A DNA stretch of 64,000 nt from Elusimicrobiota bacterium (GCA_017528425.1 JAFXOV010000031.1:1-64000); one strand, 5' to 3'. Counted from the stretch's first letter, positions 18,192 through 27,226 are shown. The notes: generated from the sequence alone by a model not told the origin. A program made the numbers and translations.

Positions 18192-19573
18192 TGTTTTTGT
18201 TCTTCTTTATAAATACAAGTTTGATTTCTTCCTTGTTTTTTTGCCGTATACAAAGCATCATCGGCTTTTTTTATAATTTCATCGGGATTTGTTTCATCTT
18301 TTAATTCTGCGATACCTATACTTATTGTCTTTTTTATCTGTATAGGATGATAACTTTCTATAGGCATAAAAAACTTTTCTTCTTCCACCATTTTACGAAC
18401 TTCTTCGAGAATCTTGTAACTTTCGTTAATTGTTGTATGATACATCAATACCGCAAATTCTTCTCCGCCATACCTAGACAACACATCCACAGCTCTGAAT
18501 CTTCTTCTTAAAATATTCGATAATTGTTTTAGGAACGTATCTCCTGCTAAATGTCCGTAAGTATCGTTAACTTTTTTGAAATAATCAATATCTATCATGG
18601 CAACCGTAATAGGAATACTGTTTGTCTTTGCTCTTTCTATTTCTTCTTGCAATCTTTCTATAAAATAAGACCTTGTATATAGACCTGTAAGTCCGTCGGT
18701 TATTGCCAAAGCTTCAACCTTTTTAAACATTATCGCATTGTTTAAAATAAGTCCTATTAAACTGGCTAAAATGGATAACAACCTTAAATCATAATCGTCG
18801 AAGAATTCTTTTTTATCCGTGCAATAACCTTTTATTGCACCCCAATAGTTATTTTCTATTTCTATCGGAACAACAATTAAAGAGGAAATATTTTTATAAT
18901 CCGTTTCAGTAAATCTTCTGTCTTCTTCCGTATTTGTTATTAGTAAAGGGACTTTGTTAAATTTAGAATAATTTACAAAAATATCTTTGCTGGAATGTCT
19001 TTTTATGTTCCATTTACCTTTAGATATAAACTTTTTCGTTAGAGCTTCCAATAATTTTATAAGGTCCTTTTCATTCATGGTATTTTCTATGGAATTAATC
19101 ATCTGTTCAAAAGATTGGAATATTTGCATTCGTTGATTTATTGCATTGATTTTGTTTTCATTGTTTGTTATTGATGATTGGATTAAAGTTAAATCTCTGT
19201 CCAAAACTTCATGCTCTACTTTTAATTTTATTTTTTCCGATATCCATAATTGTCTGTATTTTTCAATCTCCAAAAATGCAAAGATTATCCATAGAATTTC
19301 AATTATTAACAATATTTTGTTTATGGTTCCGGTTGTAGCAATCGTAAATACTCCGGCAGATACCGCAAAAGCTATCAATACTCCGCCGAAAACATTTCCA
19401 GAAAAAATATACATTACGGTAAAAACAATAAAAATAGAGGGAAATACCAATATCGGATATTGGAATAAAAAGAATAACCAAATAATAAAACATATTCCCG
19501 AAAGAACAGGAATAAGCACTGTTTTAAAAATGTCTAATATAAAAACTCTATTCTTTTTTAAGTTTATCATCAT
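18188..19573 (-). CDS. Membrane diguanylate cyclase with GAF domain
   Basis: 461 residues. The N-terminus has four to five hydrophobic spans (about 15-110), a coiled coil, a GAF-like sensor (about 160-285, including SSLIVVPIEIENNYWGAIKGY) and a GGDEF domain (about 295-455) with DGLTGLYTRSYF, DIDYFKKVNDTYGH and GGEEF. The I-site RxxD is RAVD. The layout matches its downstream neighbour, so the pair looks like an old tandem duplication that kept both active sites. The ligand of the GAF part is unknown. Confidence 0.93.
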   Translation of the reverse strand: MMINLKKNRVFILDIFKTVLIPVLSGICFIIWLFFLFQYPILVFPSIFIVFTVMYIFSGNVFGGVLIAFAVSAGVFTIATTGTINKILLIIEILWIIFAFLEIEKYRQLWISEKIKLKVEHEVLDRDLTLIQSSITNNENKINAINQRMQIFQSFEQMINSIENTMNEKDLIKLLEALTKKFISKGKWNIKRHSSKDIFVNYSKFNKVPLLITNTEEDRRFTETDYKNISSLIVVPIEIENNYWGAIKGYCTDKKEFFDDYDLRLLSILASLIGLILNNAIMFKKVEALAITDGLTGLYTRSYFIERLQEEIERAKTNSIPITVAMIDIDYFKKVNDTYGHLAGDTFLKQLSNILRRRFRAVDVLSRYGGEEFAVLMYHTTINESYKILEEVRKMVEEEKFFMPIESYHPIQIKKTISIGIAELKDETNPDEIIKKADDALYTAKKQGRNQTCIYKEEQKQ

Positions 19574-20120
19574 TTCTTTTTTGTTTGTAGTATTTTAGTA
19601 AATCCGTTTCTATTTTATCTTTTAAACTTTTATCTTTTATATCGAATATTTTTCTCCATTTATCGTTTTCTTTCAGTGATGGCCAAGAAACCCATAGTCT
19701 GTATTTGCCGTTTAATATGTTGCAATTTATTTCAATATTATCGTTGAAAATTACTGACATAAAAGCCAATATTGTTTTGGGCTTTTTTACGATATTACAT
19801 TTATTTATCTTATATTCTGTTTTTTCATTAGTCTTGCTTGAAAAACTGTTTTCTTTTTTGTTTATTTTATCGATAATTTCTTGTTTGTATTTTCTGTCTA
19901 AAAAATAAAAAAAGTAATATTTTATTCCGTTGCTTTCATAAAAAGGAGATATTAAATTACCGTCTCTCAGTACGAAATCCTGTAACTGTAAAATGTTATT
20001 GAACTCTATGTTTATTTTATTGTTTTTATTTGTTATCTTTGTTAAATTTAAGTTCAATGCATAACTTTTAACACAAAATAAAAAAAACAGTAATATAATT
20101 AAAAGTTGTTTTATTTGCAT
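19548..20120 (-). CDS. Small exported protein, unknown function
   Basis: 190 residues from ATG 20120. An upstream TTG at 20159 would extend the frame into the preceding gene and add a poor leader, so the ATG is preferred. From that ATG there is a clear signal peptide (MQIKQLLIILLFFLFCVKSYA). The mature part is Lys/Asn-rich with a predicted mixed fold and no motif I recognise. Its 3' end overlaps the following cyclase gene by 26 bases, so it may feed a periplasmic signal to the membrane cyclases; that is inference from order. No ribosome site is obvious. Confidence 0.7.
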   Translation of the reverse strand: MQIKQLLIILLFFLFCVKSYALNLNLTKITNKNNKINIEFNNILQLQDFVLRDGNLISPFYESNGIKYYFFYFLDRKYKQEIIDKINKKENSFSSKTNEKTEYKINKCNIVKKPKTILAFMSVIFNDNIEINCNILNGKYRLWVSWPSLKENDKWRKIFDIKDKSLKDKIETDLLKYYKQKRNDDKLKKE

Positions 20121-20146
20121 AATAATAAAAATTTTAATACAAGTCT

Positions 20147-20476
20147 TTAAAACAAGCAACCTTCATTCTTTTTATATCTTATTCTTTTAGGGTATCTTTG
20201 CCTGTCGAGATTTATTCCTTCTTTATCTTGAAAAGGATCAAATAAATTTTTCAGTTTGTCCGTTAATCCCAAAACAAATATCACTAAAGCATAAGCTCCT
20301 ATGGATACATTCGGATTGCCTTTTTCTATTTTTCCTATTGTAATTCTTGTAATACCCGTTTTTTGAGCCATAAGAACAGTGGAAATTCGTCTTTTAAGTC
20401 GGGCTTCTTTTATATTTTGTCCGATTGTAGCCAAAGCTTCTTGAGATTGAATAGGTAATAATTTTTTTCTTTTCAT
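20147..20476 (-). CDS. XRE-family HTH regulator, HipB-like, without a HipA partner
   Basis: 109 residues. An N-terminal helix-turn-helix (about 14-75: IGQNIKEARLKRRISTVLMA, GITRITIGKIEKGNPNVSIG) is followed by a tail (LFDPFQDKEGINLDRQRYPKR) that is typical of the HipB-like subgroup usually encoded beside a HipA kinase toxin. No hipA follows: the next genes are the exported protein and the cyclases. It probably represses its own operon through the dyad at 20512-20536. It may have been kept as a regulator of the cyclase operon after loss of the toxin, or never had one; the sequence cannot say which. Confidence 0.88.
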   Translation of the reverse strand: MKRKKLLPIQSQEALATIGQNIKEARLKRRISTVLMAQKTGITRITIGKIEKGNPNVSIGAYALVIFVLGLTDKLKNLFDPFQDKEGINLDRQRYPKRIRYKKNEGCLF

Positions 20477-20511
20477 AATGTAATATAAACCTCTAAAACA
20501 TATGAATCATA

Positions 20512-20547
20512 ATAATTTAATGTATAATAAAATTATCACTATGTCAA
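20512..20547 (-). promoter_or_regulatory. Promoter and candidate operator of the HipB-like/cyclase operon
   Basis: On the minus strand a consensus -35 TTGACA (20547-20542) is followed after 17 bases by TACATT (20524-20519). An inverted repeat with arms ATAATTT and AAATTAT (20512-20518 and 20530-20536, 11-base gap) covers the -10. A dyad over the -10 next to an HTH gene suggests autorepression. Confidence 0.45.
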
Positions 20548-20559
20548 CAATTAAAAAAG

Positions 20560-20588
20560 TTTATAAATAATTATTTTTTTTATATAAT
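20560..20588 (+). promoter_or_regulatory. Candidate promoter of the pyr operon
   Basis: TTTATA (20560-20565), 17 bases, TATAAT (20583-20588), 35 bases before the pyrR start. The -10 is consensus and the -35 is weak in an AT-rich setting. I see no PyrR-binding loop or terminator/antiterminator pair between it and pyrR. Confidence 0.4.
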
Positions 20589-20622
20589 ATATGACAATAT
20601 ATATTAAGAAGGAAAGAGTGTC

Positions 20623-21147
20623 ATGGAAATTTTAAATTCAAAACAGATAGCCTCTGCCATAGAAAAATTGGCTAATGAAATTATAAAACAAAATATTGAC
20701 GATATTGTTGTTGTCGGTATTCAAACAAAAGGTGTTGCCGTTGCCAAGAGATTATCAAGAAAAATAGAAAGTATAAAAAAGATGGAAGAACAAATTCCTT
20801 TCGGAATATTGGATATAACTCTTTACAGAGATGATTTACAGGAAGCGGGAGCAGATATTCCTACGATAAAAGATACAAATATTCCATGCGATATAAACAA
20901 TAAAAATATAATTTTGGTTGATGATGTTTTATATACGGGCAGAACGATTCGTTCAGCTTTAGATGTTTTAAAAGATTTCGGAAGGCCGAAATCCATAAAA
21001 TTGGTTGTTTTGGTAGACAGAGGATACAGAGAACTACCGATACAACCGGATTTTGTTGGTCTTGTTCATCACACGAAAGACAGAGTTTGTGTTGATATTA
21101 ATGATGATACATGTGATAGTGATAAAGTTGTGATAGAGAATAAATAA
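20623..21147 (+). CDS. pyrR: PyrR uracil phosphoribosyltransferase / pyr regulator
   Basis: 174 residues. The PRPP-binding motif ILVDDVLYTGRTIRSAL and the LVVLVDRGYRELPIQPDFVG stretch are diagnostic of PyrR. In Bacillus it binds the pyr leader RNA with UMP to cause attenuation, and it also makes UMP from uracil and PRPP. Here it heads a run with pyrB, pyrC and pyrK. No leader hairpin with the known PyrR loop was found upstream of pyrR or pyrB, so regulation may be at translation or absent; the phosphoribosyltransferase role could be the main one. The start has an AAGGAAAGAG upstream. Confidence 0.95.
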   Translation: MEILNSKQIASAIEKLANEIIKQNIDDIVVVGIQTKGVAVAKRLSRKIESIKKMEEQIPFGILDITLYRDDLQEAGADIPTIKDTNIPCDINNKNIILVDDVLYTGRTIRSALDVLKDFGRPKSIKLVVLVDRGYRELPIQPDFVGLVHHTKDRVCVDINDDTCDSDKVVIENK

Positions 21148-21181
21148 AAAAATGTAGCGGAAAAGAAAAGGGAGAAAACAA

Positions 21182-22132
21182 ATGAAAAGACTTATGTTAA
21201 GTTTATTGTTGTTTGTCTTTTTCTTATTGTCTTTTACTCAAGTATATGCAGCAATAGATGTAGGTGGTATTCGTATAGATCCTTCCGAAAAAGAATATGC
21301 TAAAATCAAGCAGTTGGTGTTTGAGACAAGAGAATATCCGAATAATGAAAAAAATCTTGAATATTTAGAACAAGCATTAAGTTTATGTAAGGAAAATGTA
21401 AGTAAGGCGGAAGTATATTTTTTGATATCTGAAATAAAACTATATAAACCGTTTAAAGGAGAGTTTAAATCTTATCAAGATAGTCTGGATTTACAAACTC
21501 CAATGGATTGTATAGATAAGGCTATATCTTTGAATGAAAACGAAGCAAAATATTATGGAATGAAAGCCCGTATTTATCGTAAAGAAAACGACTTTGAAAA
21601 TGCCATAGTATTTTATGATAAAGCGATAAAATTAATTACTGAAGAGGCAACCGATGTTAACATAAATTTCTATCATAATAGGGCAAGATATATTTATAAT
21701 AAAGCACAGTTTTATTGTGACAAAGCAGAATGCGAAATTTTCATTAAAAAGAAAAAAGAGGCTTTGGAAGATATCGAAAATGCAATTAAATGTGCCGGAG
21801 AATTTGATTTTAATTACAATTATTACTTAATTAAAGCAGTAGAATTAAAGGAAGAATTAGGTGTTGGTGTAAAGAATATATTGAAAGATTTAGACGCTAT
21901 AATAAAGGACGGTAATGGAATTAAAAAATATTGGGCATATTTACGAAAAGGTGTAATTTTAGAAGAACAGAAAAAATATGGTCAAGCAATAGAGGCATAT
22001 AAAGCAGCATTGGATTTAGATGAAAATGACTCTTCTATAAAAGAATATAAAGTAAAACTTGGTATACATGGACAAGAAAATTCTTTGCAAAATAGAATAA
22101 ATTCATTAGAAAATAAACTTAATAAAAAATAA
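21182..22132 (+). CDS. Exported TPR-repeat protein inside the pyr operon
   Basis: 316 residues. A signal peptide (LMLSLLLFVFFLLSFTQVYA) leads to a mature protein with TPR-like helical pairs, clearest at NDFENAIVFYDKAIKLI and KKYGQAIEAYKAALDLDENDS. It ends in a Lys/Asn-rich helix. TPR arrays bind other proteins; the partner is unknown. It stands between pyrR and pyrB with short gaps (34 and 11 bases) and has its own ribosome site, so it is probably cotranscribed with pyrimidine genes although no functional link is evident. The same style of repeat occurs in the 1475-residue protein at 29.1 kb. Confidence 0.88.
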   Translation: MKRLMLSLLLFVFFLLSFTQVYAAIDVGGIRIDPSEKEYAKIKQLVFETREYPNNEKNLEYLEQALSLCKENVSKAEVYFLISEIKLYKPFKGEFKSYQDSLDLQTPMDCIDKAISLNENEAKYYGMKARIYRKENDFENAIVFYDKAIKLITEEATDVNINFYHNRARYIYNKAQFYCDKAECEIFIKKKKEALEDIENAIKCAGEFDFNYNYYLIKAVELKEELGVGVKNILKDLDAIIKDGNGIKKYWAYLRKGVILEEQKKYGQAIEAYKAALDLDENDSSIKEYKVKLGIHGQENSLQNRINSLENKLNKK

Positions 22133-22143
22133 AAGAGGACAAA

Positions 22144-23091
22144 ATGTCTTTTAACAGAAAAGATCTTCTCGGTTTGGAACATTTGGACAAAAAAGAAATT
22201 CAAACAATTATTGATGCGGCAAAACCTTTCAAAAATATGTTTACCAGATCAATCAAAAAGGCTCCTGCTCTTATCGGAAAAACGGTGGTAACTTTGTTTT
22301 GCGAACCGTCAACAAGAACTAGAACATCGTTTGAAATTGCGGCAAAAAGATTGTCGGCCGATGTTGTAAGTATTGCGCCTAAAACATCAAGTTTTGTTAA
22401 GGGTGAAAGTTTGGTAGATACGGCTAAAACACTTGAAGCGATGAAAGCGGATATCATAATAATAAGACACACTTGCGCCGGTGCACCGGAACTTCTTGCC
22501 AAGAATTTAAATGCTTCGATTGTAAATGCCGGTGACGGATTTCACGAACATCCCACGCAAGGACTTTTAGATCTCTATACGATGTACGATAAAAAGAAAA
22601 AAATCGAAGGACTAAAAGTTTTGTTAGTGGGAGATATTTTGCACAGCAGAGTCGCAAGATCAAATATTTGGGCATTAACAAAGTTTGGCGCGAAAGTCAG
22701 AGTTGTTGGCCCGCCGACATTGATACCGAAAAGAATATCGGAGTTAGGTGTTGAAGTTTATTATGATTTGGATGAAGCAATAAAAGACGTGGATGTTGTA
22801 AATATTTTAAGAATACAAATGGAAAGACAGCAGGGAGGCTTTTTTCCGTCTATTCATGAATATAATGAATTATATCAGGTTACGGAAAAAAGGCTTGCAA
22901 AAGCCAAACCTGACGTTTTAATTATGCATCCGGGACCGATGAACAGAGGAATAGAAATAGATTCGGAAGTTGCGGATAGCCCTGCTTCGGTTATTAACGA
23001 GCAGGTAACAAACGGTATTGCCGTCAGAATGGCAGTGTTGCATTTGTTGGCACTGGCAAGAAATAAACAAGGGAGAAAACATACATGTTAA
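22144..23091 (+). CDS. pyrB: Aspartate carbamoyltransferase catalytic subunit
   Basis: 315 residues. Carbamoyl-phosphate and aspartate binding motifs are complete: CEPSTRTRTSFEIAAKRL, KGESLVDTAKTLEAM, the RH in IIRHTCAGAPELLAKN, HEHPTQGLLDLYT, GDILHSRVARSN, and HPGPMNRGIEID. It makes carbamoyl-aspartate, the first committed step of UMP synthesis. No pyrI regulatory chain is present, so it is probably the unregulated class B/C type. Its 3' end overlaps pyrC by seven bases. Confidence 0.98.
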   Translation: MSFNRKDLLGLEHLDKKEIQTIIDAAKPFKNMFTRSIKKAPALIGKTVVTLFCEPSTRTRTSFEIAAKRLSADVVSIAPKTSSFVKGESLVDTAKTLEAMKADIIIIRHTCAGAPELLAKNLNASIVNAGDGFHEHPTQGLLDLYTMYDKKKKIEGLKVLLVGDILHSRVARSNIWALTKFGAKVRVVGPPTLIPKRISELGVEVYYDLDEAIKDVDVVNILRIQMERQQGGFFPSIHEYNELYQVTEKRLAKAKPDVLIMHPGPMNRGIEIDSEVADSPASVINEQVTNGIAVRMAVLHLLALARNKQGRKHTC

Positions 23092-24371
23092 TTCAAATTA
23101 AAAACATAAGAATAGTTGATCCTACTTGTAAAATTGATAAAGTCGGTGATATATTTATTGAAAACGGTAAGATAGTCGATAAACTTTCCGACAAACCGGA
23201 AAAAATAATCGACGGTAAAAATAAAGTTGCCGTTCCCGGATTAATAGATGTTCATTCTCATTTAAGAGAACCGGGACAAGAAGAAAAAGAAACAATTAAA
23301 ACGGGAACAATGGCTGCCGCAAAAGGCGGTATAACGACTGTTTTTTGTATGCCTAACACAAAACCTGTTACCGATAATGCTCCTTCCGTAGAATATATTC
23401 TTATGAAAGCTCAAAAAGAAGGAAAAGTAAATGTATTTCCTATAGGTTGTATTACAAAAGGCTCTCAAGGTGAAGAGTTAGCCGAAATAGGAATATTGAA
23501 AAAAGCCGGAATTGTTGCTGTAAGTGATGACGGAGTACCTGTTGCAAATTCTCAAGTTATGAGAAGAGCGTTGGATTATACAAAAATGTTTGATTTAGCC
23601 GTAATATCTCATTGCGAAGATAAACAGTTATCTAAAAACGGTGTTATGAATGCAGGTAAAAATTCCATGATATTCGGACTTAGAGGCATTCCCAATCAAA
23701 GTGAAGAAATAATGGTTTCAAGAGATATTATGCTTTGTGAACTTACGGGTGGAAAATTGCATATAGCACATGTTTCAACGGCAGGTTCCGTAGAACTTGT
23801 AAGACAAGCAAAGAAAAAAGGTTTGAATGTTACTTGCGAAACTTGTCCTCATTATTTTTCGTTAACCGATGATTATGTTCAAAATTATGATACGAATTTT
23901 AAAATGAATCCTCCGTTAAGAACACATAAAGATGTTGAAGCAATTAAAGAAGGATTAAAAGACGGAACAATTGATTGTATTGCAACAGATCATGCTCCGC
24001 ATACACAGGAAGAAAAAAGTAAAGAATTCGATAATGCACCGTTCGGTATTATCGGTTTTGAGACGGCATTATGCTTGGTATTAAGTGAACTTGTAGATAA
24101 AAAAGTTTTAACATTTGAACAAGCTATCGCAAAAATGACAACAAATCCGGCAAAAATATTTTCTTTGGATGGAAGGGGAACTTTGAAACCGGGCTCTATT
24201 GCAGATATAACAATTATAGATTTAGACCAGAAATACGAATTCAAAAAGGAAGATATTTTATCTAAGAGCAAAAACTCTCCTTTTATCGGAAGAAAATTTA
24301 AAGGTTGTGCGGTAATGACTATCGTAGGGGGAAAAATAGTTTGGACATTAAAAGATGGGATTATCAATTAG
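23085..24371 (+). CDS. pyrC: Dihydroorotase
   Basis: 428 residues, type I dihydroorotase length. Metal-binding HxH is in DVHSHLREPGQEEKE, the carboxylated-Lys region follows, and later ligands lie in VISHCEDK, LHIAHVSTAG and ATDHAPHTQEEK, with the C-terminal NPAKIFSLDGRGTLKPGSIAD typical of amidohydrolases. It cyclises carbamoyl-aspartate to dihydroorotate. It overlaps pyrB upstream and pyrK downstream, as in many compact pyr operons. Confidence 0.98.
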   Translation: MLIQIKNIRIVDPTCKIDKVGDIFIENGKIVDKLSDKPEKIIDGKNKVAVPGLIDVHSHLREPGQEEKETIKTGTMAAAKGGITTVFCMPNTKPVTDNAPSVEYILMKAQKEGKVNVFPIGCITKGSQGEELAEIGILKKAGIVAVSDDGVPVANSQVMRRALDYTKMFDLAVISHCEDKQLSKNGVMNAGKNSMIFGLRGIPNQSEEIMVSRDIMLCELTGGKLHIAHVSTAGSVELVRQAKKKGLNVTCETCPHYFSLTDDYVQNYDTNFKMNPPLRTHKDVEAIKEGLKDGTIDCIATDHAPHTQEEKSKEFDNAPFGIIGFETALCLVLSELVDKKVLTFEQAIAKMTTNPAKIFSLDGRGTLKPGSIADITIIDLDQKYEFKKEDILSKSKNSPFIGRKFKGCAVMTIVGGKIVWTLKDGIIN

Positions 24372-25105
24372 AAATAACGGAAAATAAAAATATTTGTTTA
24401 AATTTTTATAAATTTTCCGTCGTATCAAAAGAAATTGCTAATGCGGCAACGGCAGGACAGTTTTGTATGATAGGTTTGGAAAAAGTTTTTTTAAGAAGAC
24501 CGTTAAGTATATACTCCGTTGATAAAAAAAACGGAACGGTTTCTTTCTTGTATAAAGTTGTAGGTAAAGGGACCGATATTTTGGCAAACTTGTCTGCCGG
24601 AAGTAAGATAAATATTTTGGGACCGTTAGGACAAGGTTACAATTTACAAGTTAAAGATAATGTAGAGTCTGTGCTTGTTGCAGGCGGAACAGGTATTGCA
24701 TCAATTCATTTTTTGGCAAGCAGTTTAAGTAAACCGGGTAGTTTATATTACGGTGTAAGAAAAAAAGAAGAATTGATGTGTTTGAATGAATTTGAGAAAT
24801 TAGGTTGGAAAATAAATATTTCCACGGAAGACGGTTCTTTCGGATATAAAGGTTTTGTTACGGATTTATTGGCAAAACAAATTAAACAAGACAGCATTGT
24901 TTTTGTTTGCGGACCTACTCCGATGATGAAAAAAGTTGCGGAAATCGTAAAAGATAAAAAAGTATCAGGATATGCTTCTTTGGAGCAAAAAATGGCTTGC
25001 GGTGTAGGTAATTGTCAAGGTTGTGCCGTAAAAATAAATAATGCTTATAAAATGGCTTGTAAGGATGGGCCGGTATTTCCTTTATCGGATATAACGTTCG
25101 AATAA
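24341..25105 (+). CDS. pyrK: Dihydroorotate dehydrogenase electron-transfer subunit
   Basis: 254 residues from TTG 24341, chosen because an AGGGGG ends nine bases before it; an ATG at 24305 would add twelve unrelated residues. The FAD domain has FLRRPLSIYSVD, the NAD domain GGTGIASIHFLAS and VFVCGPTPMMKKVAEIV, and the C-terminal [2Fe-2S] motif is CGVGNCQGCAVK with a later Cys in MACKDGPVF. PyrK passes electrons from dihydroorotate to NAD through PyrD. The catalytic partner pyrD does not follow here, so it must lie elsewhere if the complex is made. The stop overlaps the next start by one base. Confidence 0.93.
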   Translation: MDIKRWDYQLEITENKNICLNFYKFSVVSKEIANAATAGQFCMIGLEKVFLRRPLSIYSVDKKNGTVSFLYKVVGKGTDILANLSAGSKINILGPLGQGYNLQVKDNVESVLVAGGTGIASIHFLASSLSKPGSLYYGVRKKEELMCLNEFEKLGWKINISTEDGSFGYKGFVTDLLAKQIKQDSIVFVCGPTPMMKKVAEIVKDKKVSGYASLEQKMACGVGNCQGCAVKINNAYKMACKDGPVFPLSDITFE

Positions 25106-26730
25106 TGTTTGTTAAATTGTTGTTTTCAATACTAATTTTTTTTGTGCCTTTGAGTTTTGCGGCAACAGAACCTTGGGCATTTTTTATTTTTCAACTTATA
25201 GCATCTTTTCTTTTTGTATATTTGTTATTTACCGAAAAAAAATTCAAATTTACTTTACCCGCAATATTAATAAATATAATTTTTATACTTTTTATTGTTG
25301 TAGCTGTTGTACAAATAATCAATCATCATACGATAATACAAAAAGGGAATATATTACCTTTTACAGTTTCTCCGTTTAATACACTTAAAGAACTAAATTG
25401 TATGTTTGTATATTTTATGTTCTTTATTGTTGCAAACCAATTGTTTTATAAGTCGGATAAAATAAAAAATATTTTATATCTTATTACAGTAAGTTCCGCA
25501 ATTGTAATGTTTATAGGGCTTTGTTTCCCGGCAGGCGAATATATTAAATTCTTTTTGGGTATCGAAAATTTTGGAAATTTTGGCCCGTTTATAAACAGAA
25601 ATAATGCCGGAATTTTTTTATCGATGTCTTTTTTTATAATGATATCTTTTGTGTTTTATAATTTTTTAATATATCCGAAATATTTGTCGGAAAACAAAAA
25701 AAGTAAATTTATATCCGTTCAAATAGCAAATATAACAATATCATTGTTGTTGTTAGTAAGTGTTATTTTAACTCGTTCACGCGGGGCAATGTTATCGACA
25801 GCAATATCTTTGTTTGTTTTTTTGATTTTATATATTTATCACTTTTCAAAAACATTTAGGCAAAAACTTTTTAGAATGTTAGTTGTTTTTCTTATAATGT
25901 TGCCAATTGGCTTTTTCTTATATAAAAACATTGATGCTATAAATGTTTTCAGTCAAAGGACTACCGGAACATCCGAACAAATAAGATTAAAACTCTATGA
26001 TATGTCTTTAAAAATTTTAAAGGATTATCCTTTGACAGGAATAGGGTTTGCTTCTTTCCCGGTAGTGACAGATAAGTATTTCGAAGAAGATTTAAATGCA
26101 TATCCTGAATATTTACATAATGATTGGCTTGAATTACTGTTGGACGTGGGTTATCCTATATACACGATTTTTTTGATTGTTGTTTGTATAATTATGTTTG
26201 TGTTTCTTAAAAGAATTAAGTTGTTATCAAATAAAAAAAAGATTTCATTTATAGGTCTGTTTGCGGCATGTTGTTCTGTTTGTATCGGAAGTCTTGTTGA
26301 TTTTCATTTTCATATTCCCGCGGTTGCGATGTTGTTTGTTATTTGTTTGGCATTGTTAAGTTCTCTTTCTTTTTATAAGGATAGAAAATTTTTCGGATTT
26401 AATAATAATTTATTTCTTAATTTAATTTTTTGTTCAGCAATAATATTTTTATTATGTTTTTCGTTTAAAAACGTTATGGCTTGGAAATATTATACTTTTT
26501 CTAAGAATATGACAAAGCAACAAGAAATAGAGTATTTGGATAAAGCTATTAAGTTATCAAATAATCCGAAATATATTGAAAATTATATAATAACGATTTA
26601 TAATCATTCTTTAGAAAAACAAGAAATACCCGGGGAAAACGAATATTTATGCTCTATAGTTTATGACTATATAAAAAAATATCCTTATAATAAAAAAATA
26701 TCGAAAATTTTTATAAAAATAAGTGATTAA
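25105..26730 (+). CDS. O-antigen ligase / Wzy-like polymerase membrane protein
   Basis: 541 residues with about ten to twelve membrane spans. The conserved part of the Wzy_C family is seen in the RTTGTSEQIRLKLYDMSLKIL region, GIGFASFP, and the periplasmic LHNDWLELLLDVGYP, where the His is the important residue in WaaL-type ligases. RGAMLS in the middle is another family mark. It should join O-antigen or another glycan to a lipid acceptor at the periplasmic face; ligase and polymerase cannot be told apart. It starts in the last base of pyrK, so it is cotranscribed with pyrimidine genes. The 3' end has a short Lys-rich soluble region that may be a worn TPR. Confidence 0.85.
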   Translation: MFVKLLFSILIFFVPLSFAATEPWAFFIFQLIASFLFVYLLFTEKKFKFTLPAILINIIFILFIVVAVVQIINHHTIIQKGNILPFTVSPFNTLKELNCMFVYFMFFIVANQLFYKSDKIKNILYLITVSSAIVMFIGLCFPAGEYIKFFLGIENFGNFGPFINRNNAGIFLSMSFFIMISFVFYNFLIYPKYLSENKKSKFISVQIANITISLLLLVSVILTRSRGAMLSTAISLFVFLILYIYHFSKTFRQKLFRMLVVFLIMLPIGFFLYKNIDAINVFSQRTTGTSEQIRLKLYDMSLKILKDYPLTGIGFASFPVVTDKYFEEDLNAYPEYLHNDWLELLLDVGYPIYTIFLIVVCIIMFVFLKRIKLLSNKKKISFIGLFAACCSVCIGSLVDFHFHIPAVAMLFVICLALLSSLSFYKDRKFFGFNNNLFLNLIFCSAIIFLLCFSFKNVMAWKYYTFSKNMTKQQEIEYLDKAIKLSNNPKYIENYIITIYNHSLEKQEIPGENEYLCSIVYDYIKKYPYNKKISKIFIKISD

Positions 26731-26747
26731 ATTTACAAATTAAGATA

Positions 26748-26776
26748 TTGAAAAAAATAGCTGTTTGTATTATAAT
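26748..26776 (+). promoter_or_regulatory. Sigma-70 promoter of the prepilin gene
   Basis: TTGAAA (26748-26753), exactly 17 bases, TATAAT (26771-26776), 42 bases before the prepilin start codon, in an 88-base gap. One of the two best promoter matches in the window. Confidence 0.65.
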
Positions 26777-26818
26777 ATACCATAATGTTAATGTATGTCT
26801 TTAATATAGAGGTATTGT

Positions 26819-27226
26819 ATGTTGAAAAAGAAAGGATTCACTTTACCGGAAGTAGTAATAACAATAGCTATAGTTGGTATCTTATCTATGGTTGCGGTTC
26901 CTGTTTATAGAGGATATGTTAACAAAAGTATTTCTAGTGAAGGTAATGCTTTACTTGCGGAAATCAGTGCTGCCGAGCAAATATATTATGCAAGGCAAGG
27001 TTGTTTTTATGCTACTAATAATACTGAAAGGGAATCCAGAGCTCTTGGTGTGAATGCACAGAGAAATAAATATTTTTCTTCATATACGATTACAACATCA
27101 GGGAACAACAGTAATCCCAGATATACGGTTATAACGAAATATAATAATGATAATAGTAAAGCTTTAACATTAGTCGGTTCTCTTTCGGAAGAACCGCAAA
27201 TAACGGATAATTTTTCCGGAAAATAA
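26819..27226 (+). CDS. Type IV prepilin-like protein
   Basis: 135 residues. The N-terminus KKKGFTLPEVVITIAIVGIL is a type IV prepilin leader: a short basic leader, cleavage after Gly by a PilD-type peptidase, N-methyl-Phe at mature position 1, Glu at +5, then the hydrophobic spine. The C-terminal half is a small head domain with a single Cys near the N-terminal part (QGCFYAT), so the usual disulfide pair is absent. It could be a major pilin, a minor pilin or a type II secretion pseudopilin. It is monocistronic, with its own promoter, and no assembly genes are nearby. Confidence 0.92.
   Translation: MLKKKGFTLPEVVITIAIVGILSMVAVPVYRGYVNKSISSEGNALLAEISAAEQIYYARQGCFYATNNTERESRALGVNAQRNKYFSSYTITTSGNNSNPRYTVITKYNNDNSKALTLVGSLSEEPQITDNFSGK

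Noticed and set aside
20589-22143. PyrR-dependent attenuator in the pyr leader
   Set aside because: No conserved PyrR-binding loop, and no terminator/antiterminator pair, was found before pyrR or pyrB.
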